Part shown: piece after piece, positions 23,522 through 32,467 of the stretch | Numbering within the stretch: the stretch's first letter is position 1 | Layout of the letters: each line of letters starts with the position of its first letter | Source of the DNA: Actinomycetes bacterium | GTDB taxonomy: Bacteria > Actinomycetota > Acidimicrobiia > Acidimicrobiales > JAJZXF01 | DNA length: 48,481 bases | Direction: 5' to 3' | Assembly (NCBI GenBank): GCA_021802485.1 | Contig: JAJZXF010000011.1 | Span: 1 to 48,481 of the forward strand | The notes under the pieces: model-generated | Databases searched by the model: none | The model's input: the letters and a program-made list of their open reading frames with translations, nothing else | What the model was told of the DNA's origin: nothing | Program-made: the position numbers and the translations under genes

Positions 23522-25603
23522 CTACGGCGTAGGCGCCATTGAGAACACCGGCGCGTCAAGGGTGTGACCTCCCATCGAGCCAAAGAACCTTGCATCGCCA
23601 AAGGCGAAGACCCCTCCGTCGGACGCCACGAGCCAGTAGCCCTTGCCGTTCGGGGTGGTCGCTATGCCTACGATGGGGGCATTCAGGTGCCGTCCGCCCA
23701 TCGAGCCATAGAACCTTGCATCGCCAAAGGCGAAGACCCCTCCGTCGGATGCCACGAGCCAGTAGCCCTTGCCATCCGGCGTAGGCGCCATAGCTGCTAT
23801 CGGTGCGTTCAGGTGCCTTCCGCCCATCGAGCCATAGAAGGGCGCATGAAAGCTGAACATGCCGCCATCTGACGCGACGAGCCAGTAACCGCCGGTGCAG
23901 TAGTCGCTCGACATGGCCTCCACCGGGGCCTTCAGGGGCCTCCCGCCCATCGATCCGTGAAACACAGCGTCTCCAAAGCTGAAGATACCGCCATCCGATG
24001 CTACGAGCCAGTAGCCCTGCTGACCAGGAGTTGGCGACATGCCAACGACTGGCTTGTTGAGGTGCCTTCCACCCATCGAACCGAAAAAGCCCGCATTGCC
24101 GTAGGCGAAAACACCTCCATCTGCTGCACCAAGCCAGTAGCCGAGACCGTGAAATGTCGTGGCCATCGCCACTATCGGAGCGTTCAAGGGCTTTCCACCC
24201 ATCGAGCCGTAGTAGTGCGCAGCACCGAACGAGAAGATGCCACCATCGGCAGCTGTCTCATAGTAGCCGGTCCCCCCAGGTGGCGGGACGACAGGTGACC
24301 CGGTCACATCACCGCTCGCCTGCATAGCAAACGGCTCTGAAGCGTTAGCGTTGGCACCGGTTCCCCCCGCTACGCCAGAGAGAACACAAAACGACACCGA
24401 CGGACACGACACCCCGACGGTGTATCCCGGGTTCTTGGTCTTTGCGAAACTTGTCACAGGTTCGACAGACCATGCGTTGCCGTTGTAGGTCTCTATGAAT
24501 GACCCCTCAGACAAAAGCGGTCCGTCAGCTACGCACGAGGTCGATGAGGCGCACGACACGCCAAAGAGGTAATTCCTCAACAAACCCATAACATTCGGGG
24601 TAGAGGCCACCTCCCAAGAACAGCCCTTGTAGACCTCGATGACACTCTGCCAGTGGCTTGTACTTTGACTAAAGCCCACTGCGACACAGAATGTGGTGCT
24701 CGTGCACGAGACACTGAAAAGCTCATACCCAGACGGCGTCCCCTGGGCCGGAGTGAGCGACCAATCCCTGCCGTTGTAAGTCTCCATCATGGGTTCGATT
24801 CCGGCGGCATTTTCATTTATCCCCACCGCTGCACAGAACGTCACCGATACACACGACACGCTGAACAACTGAGAACTGCCGGCCTGCACCGGACCTGTCG
24901 TCATAGCCCATACCCTACCGTTGTATACCTCGATAATGGGCTTGAAGTTCGCGACGCGGCCTGAGAAGCCAACCGCAACGCAAAACGTAGTAGTCACGCA
25001 CGACACGCCGTTCAGGTAGCTGTTTGTTCCCCCGACATCAGGGCTCGACAACACGGACCATGACGAACCGTTGTATACCTCGATGAGCGTATCGACGAAG
25101 CTGGGTTTCGAAGTTAGAGCTATAGACCCATAGGTGGTTCCAACTGCAACACAGAATGTTGTGGAGATACACGACACGCCATCCAGCCCATTGTAGTCAC
25201 TACTCGAGACACCACTCGGCTCTGGGATCGAAACGAGCGACCACTTGGAGCCGTTGTAGGTCTCGACGACCGCATAAACACCCTGTTGGCCGGTGTTCGG
25301 GTTCGGAGGGAAAAATGCAGAGCCGACCATGACGCAAAAGGAGCTACTCACGCATGAAACACCGTGGAACGACTGGTCATTTACCCCGATGAAAACGGTT
25401 GGATCATATGGAAAAGGACCGAAAGCAGTATTCTCCCCCGATGGGAGGGGCTGTACGGTATCGACCTTCCAGAGGCTCGCCTGGCTAGTGAACACGCTCG
25501 CTGTCACAGCCGGGATGCCAGCAGCAAGTGTCACTGCACCTATCGAGAGCACCGCTACCAAGAGTCGTAGGAGCAGGCAGCCGAGGAACCGTGATCTCCT
25601 CAT
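23522..25603 (-). CDS. Secreted protein, 7 Cys-repeats (one predicted propeller) plus 6 GYW repeats
   Basis: A 693-residue protein from the ATG at 25603, chosen because it opens a strong signal peptide (MRRSRFLGCLLLRLLVAVLS...ASVFT) and has GGAG eight bases upstream. Seven units follow with SCxSxxFCVAVG and VxETYNGSxWSLxS. The seventh lacks the YNGxxW strand, and the mature N-terminus offers ASLWKVDTV instead, so one closed seven-bladed beta-propeller is predicted. After a proline-rich linker (SPVVPPPGGTG) come six 41-42-residue GYWLVASDGGVFAFGDARFYGSMGG units to the C-terminus. The start lies four bases after the stop of the upstream 14-repeat gene, so the two form an operon. Function unknown; extracellular. 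Confidence 0.8.
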   Translation of the reverse strand: MRRSRFLGCLLLRLLVAVLSIGAVTLAAGIPAVTASVFTSQASLWKVDTVQPLPSGENTAFGPFPYDPTVFIGVNDQSFHGVSCVSSSFCVMVGSAFFPPNPNTGQQGVYAVVETYNGSKWSLVSIPEPSGVSSSDYNGLDGVSCISTTFCVAVGTTYGSIALTSKPSFVDTLIEVYNGSSWSVLSSPDVGGTNSYLNGVSCVTTTFCVAVGFSGRVANFKPIIEVYNGRVWAMTTGPVQAGSSQLFSVSCVSVTFCAAVGINENAAGIEPMMETYNGRDWSLTPAQGTPSGYELFSVSCTSTTFCVAVGFSQSTSHWQSVIEVYKGCSWEVASTPNVMGLLRNYLFGVSCASSTSCVADGPLLSEGSFIETYNGNAWSVEPVTSFAKTKNPGYTVGVSCPSVSFCVLSGVAGGTGANANASEPFAMQASGDVTGSPVVPPPGGTGYYETAADGGIFSFGAAHYYGSMGGKPLNAPIVAMATTFHGLGYWLGAADGGVFAYGNAGFFGSMGGRHLNKPVVGMSPTPGQQGYWLVASDGGIFSFGDAVFHGSMGGRPLKAPVEAMSSDYCTGGYWLVASDGGMFSFHAPFYGSMGGRHLNAPIAAMAPTPDGKGYWLVASDGGVFAFGDARFYGSMGGRHLNAPIVGIATTPNGKGYWLVASDGGVFAFGDARFFGSMGGHTLDAPVFSMAPTP

Positions 25604-25607
25604 CTCG

Positions 25608-28023
25608 CTAGCTCCACTCTTCCGCAAGCGTCTGGGGGATCTGGGTAGCTGATGAGAAGTTGGTGGTAAAGGCGGAGCTGTTCGCTTCATACCCGAGACC
25701 ACTACAGCTCGTCGAGCTCGCGCACGACACACCGTAAAGCACATTGTTTCCCGACCCTACGTCGGGACTCGAAACGATGGACCACGACGAGCCGTTGTAC
25801 TCCTCCGTGAGAGTGCCAGTAACTCCGGTGATCGTATCCGCAGCATACTCGCCGGTTGCCATGCAGAAGTTGGAAGACACACACGATACGTCCGTGAGCG
25901 CGTTCTGGCCGCTGCCAGAGTCGACAGAGGTCTGCTCGGACCACGAGGAGCCGTTGTACGCCTCCACGAGTGCCTGCTCGACCCCTGAGGAGTCAACGTA
26001 ATTGCCGACTGCCTCACAAGACGTAGACGATGCAGACGATGCACACGATATGCCCATCAGCATGCTGCCGGCCGTGCTCGGGCTCGTAGGGCTGTTAGAA
26101 CTCCAGGAGCTTCCGTTGTAATACTCTGTGAGGACGCTCTCGGTCGGGGGGCTGAGTGATGCGAAGTACATCCCGACCGCGACGCAACTCGTTGAGCTCG
26201 TGCACGAGATGTCAAAGAGGGTGTCGCCGTAGGAACCCTGATTCGCAGGCGTGACGGTCGTCCAGGACGAGCCGTTGTAGACCACAGCAAGGGTCTGGGT
26301 CTGGGTGCCCGAGCTAGTCGATTCAAGGTAGGAGCCAACCGCAACACAGCTTGTCGAACTCGCGCACGACACGCCGTCCAGCGCGTTCTCCCCAGCCGAG
26401 TTCGCTGGGTTCGAAAGCCCCGTGACCTCGCTCCAGGAGGTGCCGTTGTAAGTCTCGATGAGCATCTGTTGGACGTTGCTCGAGTCAACGTAATAGCCGA
26501 CTGCGACACAAAACGTCGACGACTTACACGAGATGCCGTAGAGATCGCTCTGCGTCGTAATCTGCGCTGGAGAAAGAGACCACGAGGTCGGTGTATAGGA
26601 CTCGGCGAGACTGAACGCCACGCTGTAGCGGCCCACGGTGAGACACGACGACGATGACACGCACGCTACGCCAAAGAGGCGATTGCCATTGACTGTCTGG
26701 GATGAGCTCGAGAGGCCTGATGGAGAAGACCAGCTGGAGCCGTTGTAGATCTCCGCCATTGTCGCAGAACTCAATGTCAAGGGGTCTTGGCTCCAATAGC
26801 CAGCGCTCGCACAGAACGATGCAGACACACACGACACCCCGTAGAGGTAGTTTGTCTGGGACGAAGAGGTATCGGTAGAAGCTGACGCAGTCCAGCTCGA
26901 GCCGTCGTAGGTATCTGCAAGGGTCTGTGCGACGCCTGCCGAGGCGATGTAATAGCCTACCGCAGCACAGAACGAAGTGGACGTACACGACACCCCGTAG
27001 AGGTAGTTGTTTCCCGACCCGGAATTCGGGCTCGAGGCGATGGACCAGGACAAGCCGTTGTACTCCTCTACAAGGGTCTGTGCGACACCAGAAGAGTCCA
27101 CGTAGTTGCCGACTGCTTCACAGAACGAAGTGGACGTACACGACACCCCGTAGAGGTAGTTGTTTCCCGACCCGGAATTCGGACTCGAGACGATGGACCA
27201 CGACGAGCCGTTGTACTCCTCAACGAGGGTCTGTGCGACGCCAGAAGAGTCCACGTAGTTGCCGACTGCTTCACAGAACGAAGTGGACGTACACGACACC
27301 CCGTAGAGGTAGTTGTTTCCCGACCCTGCGTTCGGGCTCGATCCAATCACAGGACTCGTCGCTGACGGGTAACCAATGAGGGTTTGTGCGACGCCAGAGG
27401 AGTCCATGTAATAGCCAACCGCTGGGCAGAAATCAACTGAGTAGACGCACGACACCCCGTAGAAGAAGCCATCACCGGGTGGCTCATTGCCGAAGCTGGC
27501 AAGCAGACTGCCAGATGAGCCGCTAGGGTTACTATTCCACGCAAAGACCTGGTAGCTGCTTGGGCTTAAGGAAGTGTCGTAGTAGTACCCGACAGACCAG
27601 CAATAGCTCGAGGACGAGCACGAGGTCGCGTGAAACGAATTGTCCACGTACGAGCTGTTCTTGCCAAGCTCGTCAGGGGTAGCCTGAGGCTGGCTCCAGG
27701 ATCCGAATCCGCTGGAATTGACCGAGTACCCACCAGCAAGGGTCTGACGCACACCGTAGCGACCGGTAGCGATACAGGTCGACGAGGAGCTGCACGAGAC
27801 CCGGTGAAACAAGTTGCTCTGGGTGGTACTCGATGACTCGCTGCTCGCATTTGCACTCGAAACAACGCTCCAGGACGGCACAGCAGCAAAGGCTAGGCCA
27901 GCGTCAGCCAGCACCACAGCCAAGCCAAGTACCCCGGCAGCTAGTAGGACCCCCCCCCCGGCTCAGGTTCCGCACGGTCCCCCCGATGCGTCCCATAACT
28001 CTACGTCCCGTAGCACGTCCCAT
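25608..28023 (-). CDS. Secreted protein, 14 Cys-repeats (two predicted propellers); start out of frame at a G10 tract
   Basis: The good start is ATG at 28023, with GGAAGGAGGAG just before it. It opens MGRATGRRVMGRIGGTVRNL followed by a hydrophobic segment (VLLAAGVLGLAVVLADAGLAFAA), but only if the run of ten G at 27950-27959 is read as nine. As given, the frame breaks there, and the remaining frame opens only at an internal TTG (27923) without a Shine-Dalgarno. Downstream are 14 units of about 46-57 residues (YGVSCTSTSFCEAVGNYVDS, VEEYNGSSWSIVSSP). The last ends exactly at LAEEWS, and the mature N-terminus gives VPSWSVVSS as the closing strand. There are no GYW repeats. It is the first gene of an operon with the 7-repeat gene. 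Confidence 0.8.
26966..27424 (-). repeat. 153-bp near-identical tandem DNA repeats
   Basis: The same sequence recurs every 153 bases (starting at 26966, 27119 and 27272), encoding propeller units 3-6 of the 14-repeat protein. The middle two copies differ at only a few bases, indicating recent duplication or gene conversion; the outer ones have begun to diverge. Confidence 0.8.
27950..27959 (-). repeat. Homopolymer G10 (C10 on plus strand) in signal-peptide codons
   Basis: Ten identical bases within the leader codons LSRGGVLLAA. Nine (or twelve) would keep the ATG at 28023 in frame with the repeat domain; ten shift it to an early stop. It is a candidate slipped-strand switch. Confidence 0.85.
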
Positions 28024-28140
28024 AGCTCCTCCTTCCTGCCACGAGAGCAAGGCTCCTGCAGCAAAGGCAAGTACCCGCCAACACTGCTCGATGTGAGCAT
28101 TCCAGCAACCACCCGGGCCTGCCCACTTCGAGCTGAAACT

Positions 28141-28170
28141 ATTGTACGCGCCTCATGACGCTAATGTCAA
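28141..28170 (-). promoter_or_regulatory. Sigma-70 type promoter of the repeat-protein operon
   Basis: On the minus strand a consensus TTGACA (28165-28170), an 18-base spacer and TACAAT (28141-28146) precede the ATG at 28023. This predicts an untranslated leader of about 110 bases. It is the best promoter match seen in the window. Confidence 0.7.
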
Positions 28171-28217
28171 AGCACTTGGCGGAGTTTCTTCCTCAGCGAC
28201 CACTCAAGTTCTGTCCC

Positions 28218-28251
28218 GTTGTGTCACTACAACCGTTGTGTCACTACAAAC
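28218..28251 (-). repeat. Two tandem 17-bp repeats upstream of the operon promoter
   Basis: GTTGTGTCACTACAACC (28218-28234) is followed at once by GTTGTGTCACTACAAAC (28235-28251). Each contains an inverted repeat GTTGT...ACAAC. They lie about 50-80 bases upstream of the -35 box, a typical place for an activator. The remainder of 28024-28338 holds no gene. Confidence 0.65.
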
Positions 28252-28338
28252 CCAGCATGCGGGGCCGCACAACAGTGCCAGCTGATCACGGTCTTGCCGC
28301 ACGCATTACCAATGCGAACCCTGAGGCTTCGACGCAGG

Positions 28339-29127
28339 TCACACCTTCTTGATGAGAACCTTTAGGATTCTGTGCACGACACGTGGCTTACCGCTCGGGC
28401 TACCGTCCGCCGCGATCTTCTCGACCACAGGCATACCGGAGATCACCTTTCCGAACAGCGTGTACAGGTTGGGCAGCGCCTCGCCCTGTGAGCCAGACAC
28501 GACAAAGAACTGGCTGCCGTCAGTACACGTACTACCCGAGTTGGCCATCGCCAAGGAGCCGAGCTTGTACGGATGAGTGACAACGCGAGGTGGCGCGCAG
28601 CCGGTCCTCGAGACAGTTCCCGGCCCTACGTAACGCCCGTCAAAGCTGTAGCCCGGACCGCCTGTGCCGGTCCCCGTCGGGTCGCCACCTTGGACCACGA
28701 ATCCGGGTATCACCCGGTGGAAGATGGTCCCATCGAAGAAGTGATAGCGCGCAAGAAACACGAAGTTGTTCACCGTGCGGGGCGCGTCCTTCGAGTTGAG
28801 AGCAACAGTAAAGGAACCCACGTCAGTTGTGAAGACAGCTTGGTAGTGCGCAGATGGATTAATGCACGTCGGTGGGGGTTTGGGGAACGATGTTCTTCGA
28901 GGCGAGCTACCATTCGTAGCAGGACACAGTCTGCTGCGGTGCACCACAGCCCCGGTCGAGGACTTCTTGCTATGGCTGTTCAATATGGATATGCCCACAA
29001 TCGCGGCCACGACAACAACCGCAATACCGCCCCAGCGTATGCGCTTTGAGCGCCGCTGGGCCGATTGGATCTGGGCGGTACGGACTTCGCGAGCCGCACG
29101 CTGACGTTCACGCTTTGCAGATGGCAC
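28339..29127 (-). CDS. Membrane-anchored cyclophilin-type peptidyl-prolyl isomerase
   Basis: A 262-residue protein. A basic N-terminus (MPSAKRERQRAAREVR) precedes one membrane segment (about residues 32-50, WGGIAVVVVAAIVGISIL), so the enzyme faces the outside. The cyclophilin domain occupies about residues 90-262: NNFVFLARYHFFDGTIFHRVIPGFVVQGGDPTGTGTGGPGYSF holds the catalytic arginine and glutamine region. GSLAMANSGSTCTDGSQFFV, FGKVISGMPVVEKI and a final KVLIKKV follow. It speeds cis-trans isomerisation of prolyl bonds, probably in folding exported proteins. The residue Q-to-C swap in SGSTCTDGSQFF is a variation of the usual GPNTNGSQFF. It stands alone, with the divergent lysC promoter region upstream. 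Confidence 0.9.
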   Translation of the reverse strand: MPSAKRERQRAAREVRTAQIQSAQRRSKRIRWGGIAVVVVAAIVGISILNSHSKKSSTGAVVHRSRLCPATNGSSPRRTSFPKPPPTCINPSAHYQAVFTTDVGSFTVALNSKDAPRTVNNFVFLARYHFFDGTIFHRVIPGFVVQGGDPTGTGTGGPGYSFDGRYVGPGTVSRTGCAPPRVVTHPYKLGSLAMANSGSTCTDGSQFFVVSGSQGEALPNLYTLFGKVISGMPVVEKIAADGSPSGKPRVVHRILKVLIKKV

Positions 29128-29338
29128 GGTGGGATAACTTATCGCAACAGAGCGTCATGCATCACTCGCACCACTAGGAGCTGGGCTTCGAGGCCCGCTG
29201 TATCGTTGGCACTGCGAAACAGCACGGCCGCAGAACCCTGTTGGATGACCCTGTGGAACCCAAGACTGGGAGAGAGCACGCTGTGCGCCGTATCCTTGAA
29301 ATCATGAGCCGACAAGCGTCGAAGAGACCATAGATACG
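29128..29338. other. Intergenic region between divergent ppi and lysC
   Basis: No gene supported. A minus-strand ORF (29139-29372) crosses the lysC start and is treated as a shadow. No strong promoter consensus was seen. Confidence 0.5.
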
Positions 29339-30550
29339 GTGGCCCTTGTAGTCCAGAAGTTCGGCGGAACATCCGTTGCGGATCCCGAGCGCATCAAGAC
29401 AGTAGCAAGCCACGTTGCGCGCACAAAACGAGAGGGAAACGAAGTCGTCGTCGTCGTCAGCGCAATGGGCAGAACCACTGACGATCTGATCAGGCTGGCT
29501 GCAGAGATTGGCCCCGTCAGGCCTGGTCGCGAGCTTGACATGCTCCTCACCGCGGGGGAGCGGATCTCGATGGCGCTGTTGTGCATGGCTCTCGGTCACC
29601 TAGACATACCATCGATCTCCTTGACGGGTAGCCAAGCCGGCATCATCACCGACTCAACTCATGGCAAGGCAAAGATTCTCGAAGTAAAGGCTGACCGGAT
29701 CCATGAGGCGATGAGCGGTCACAAAGTGGCAGTCGTGGCCGGCTTTCAGGGAGTCTCCGAAGCCCATGACGTGACTACCCTTGGTCGCGGAGGATCGGAT
29801 ACGACAGCGGTGGCCCTGGCCGCTGCTTTGCATGCAGGATCATGTGAGATCTATACCGACGTGCCGGGCGTGTTCAGCGCTGATCCCCAGATCGTGCCAG
29901 CTGCTAAGCGCATAAGTCGGCTGTCTTTCGAGGAGATGCTGGAAATAGCGGCCAGCGGTGGGCGGGTTCTCGCTCTACGCTCGGTCGAGTTCGCACGTAA
30001 CCATGGGGTCCCGCTGGAAGTCCGTTCCAGCTTCACCTGGGAACCAGGAACTATCGTTGACAAGGAGAATCCAGAGATGGAACAAGCAATCGTGTCCGCG
30101 GTGACGAACGACGCATCCGAGGCCAAGGTCACCGTAACTGGCGTGCCGGACCGGCCCGGGATTGCCGCGTCACTGTTTAGAGCACTCGCCGACAGGTCTG
30201 TGAACGTCGACATGATCGTGCAGAACACGTCCAGGGAAGGAACCACCGACATCTCGTTCACCGTCCCGAAGGACGACTTGGAAGAAAGCCTCGAGATCAC
30301 GATGTCTCTTGCTCCCGTTATCAAAGCGAGCGCTGTGTGCTCTGACTCCGATATAGCCAGAGTGTCCCTAATAGGAGCAGGCATGAAGACCAACCCAGGC
30401 GTCAGCGCGACGATGTTCGAGGTCCTCGCTCGCGAGGGCATAAACATCGAGATGATCTCTACCTCCTCGATCCGCCTCTCGTGCGTGGTAAAGGCCGCTG
30501 ATATGGAACGAGCGGTACAGACACTTCACAACGAGTTCGGCCTCGGCTAA
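29339..30550 (+). CDS. lysC: Aspartate kinase
   Basis: A 403-residue enzyme that phosphorylates aspartate, the first step to lysine, threonine, methionine and diaminopimelate. The N-terminal kinase domain starts [63 protein letters not shown] and [14 protein letters not shown] are the substrate and ATP segments. Two ACT regulatory domains occupy about residues 260-403 ([63 protein letters not shown]), which bind lysine and threonine in related enzymes. The GTG start is fixed by the conserved N-terminus. asd follows 120 bases downstream, the classic actinobacterial ask-asd order. Confidence 0.95.
   Translation: MALVVQKFGGTSVADPERIKTVASHVARTKREGNEVVVVVSAMGRTTDDLIRLAAEIGPVRPGRELDMLLTAGERISMALLCMALGHLDIPSISLTGSQAGIITDSTHGKAKILEVKADRIHEAMSGHKVAVVAGFQGVSEAHDVTTLGRGGSDTTAVALAAALHAGSCEIYTDVPGVFSADPQIVPAAKRISRLSFEEMLEIAASGGRVLALRSVEFARNHGVPLEVRSSFTWEPGTIVDKENPEMEQAIVSAVTNDASEAKVTVTGVPDRPGIAASLFRALADRSVNVDMIVQNTSREGTTDISFTVPKDDLEESLEITMSLAPVIKASAVCSDSDIARVSLIGAGMKTNPGVSATMFEVLAREGINIEMISTSSIRLSCVVKAADMERAVQTLHNEFGLG
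30062..30550 (+). other. Internal start for the aspartate kinase beta subunit
   Basis: AAGGAG (30062-30067) lies nine bases before an in-frame ATG at 30077, which would give a 157-residue protein ([17 protein letters not shown]...) made of the two ACT domains only. In Corynebacterium and Bacillus such an internal start makes the regulatory beta subunit of an alpha2-beta2 enzyme. The same arrangement is inferred here. Confidence 0.6.
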
Positions 30551-30560
30551 AAAGCCGAAC
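30535..30560 (+). terminator. Weak hairpin across the lysC stop codon
   Basis: GTTCGGC (30535-30541) pairs with GCCGAAC (30554-30560); the stop codon is in the loop. The T-run after it is poor, so it could lower rather than end transcription into asd. Confidence 0.35.
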
Positions 30561-30661
30561 GCTTTCACCTTGGCAACAGCCGATATTCCAAACAAGCGAT
30601 CGCGGGTCTCTGCCTGAGAGATAGCGATCTCCGCAACACCGCTCAGGTGAGAGCGAACTAG

Positions 30662-31696
<1,035 letters not shown>

Positions 31697-31720
31697 ACAA
31701 GTCAGACTACCTAGCGCGGG

Positions 31721-32434
31721 CTACTCCGCTACGTCGCGAAGGACATCGCCCAGGTAACTCGCAACCCGGCGAGAGAGGTTCACGGCATGATCGCCAAAGC
31801 GCTCATAAAAACGCGCTACCAGTGCGAGCTCGAGCGCCACAGGTAGGGACATCTCGCCAGCTACGAGTTCTGCCGTCAGGGTGACATGCAGATCGTCCAT
31901 CTCGTCATCCAGCCGTTCCAGCTGTTCCGCCAGGCTCGCTGCGCGATCCACATAGGCGTCTGTAGCCATCCGCCACATCCTGGTCGCCACCTCACCCATG
32001 CGCTCTACAAGTCCTCGGCTCCGAGCATTCATCTCCCGACCCAAGCCACGCACGCCGCGCTGGGCGATATGCTCCGCCAGGTCGCCACTACGCTCCAGCT
32101 CCGGCAGCATCCGCAACACCGTAATGAGGAAGTGAAGCTCTGCGGGCGACGTTCGACCCAACGCAAGCTGCCTCAGAACGAGCGATTCGATGTCACCGTA
32201 GAGGGAGTCCACCGCGCTGTCCCGCTCCACCAGCACCCTTCCAAGCTCACGATCACCACTCAACAGAACATCGGTAGCTCCGACCAACGCCTCCCCCACC
32301 AGGGCAAACAGCTGGATAACTCGCCTCTCGATCCACACCGCATCATCGCCCAACGAAGCACTCCCGCCTTGGAGCGGATCCAGACGACCCTTCAGGCCTT
32401 CCTCGATTCCTGCGCTATCAGGGATGTCTTCCAC
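31721..32434 (-). CDS. phoU: PhoU-family phosphate regulator
   Basis: A 237-residue all-helical protein with the repeated E/D-x-x-x-D metal-binding motifs of PhoU: LPELERSGDLAEHIAQR in the first three-helix bundle and VARFYERFGDHAVNLSRRV in the second. PhoU links the Pst phosphate transporter to the PhoR sensor kinase and damps phosphate uptake. The first approximately 20 residues are a non-conserved lead; the GTG at 32434 is the probable start. It is 33 bases downstream of addA on the same strand. No pst or phoR genes are in the window. Confidence 0.88.
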   Translation of the reverse strand: MEDIPDSAGIEEGLKGRLDPLQGGSASLGDDAVWIERRVIQLFALVGEALVGATDVLLSGDRELGRVLVERDSAVDSLYGDIESLVLRQLALGRTSPAELHFLITVLRMLPELERSGDLAEHIAQRGVRGLGREMNARSRGLVERMGEVATRMWRMATDAYVDRAASLAEQLERLDDEMDDLHVTLTAELVAGEMSLPVALELALVARFYERFGDHAVNLSRRVASYLGDVLRDVAE

Positions 32435-32467
32435 GTAGCTACCGTAGCTTGGCGCGACTCTGCCAGG

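Noticed and set aside
26966-27424. Regular DNA repeats resembling a CRISPR-like array
   Set aside because: The period is 153 bp with no short repeat/unique spacer pattern, and the repeats are in frame in a coding gene.
29139-29372. Minus-strand 77-codon ORF between ppi and lysC
   Set aside because: It runs into the lysC start region and no family was recognised, though its composition is protein-like.
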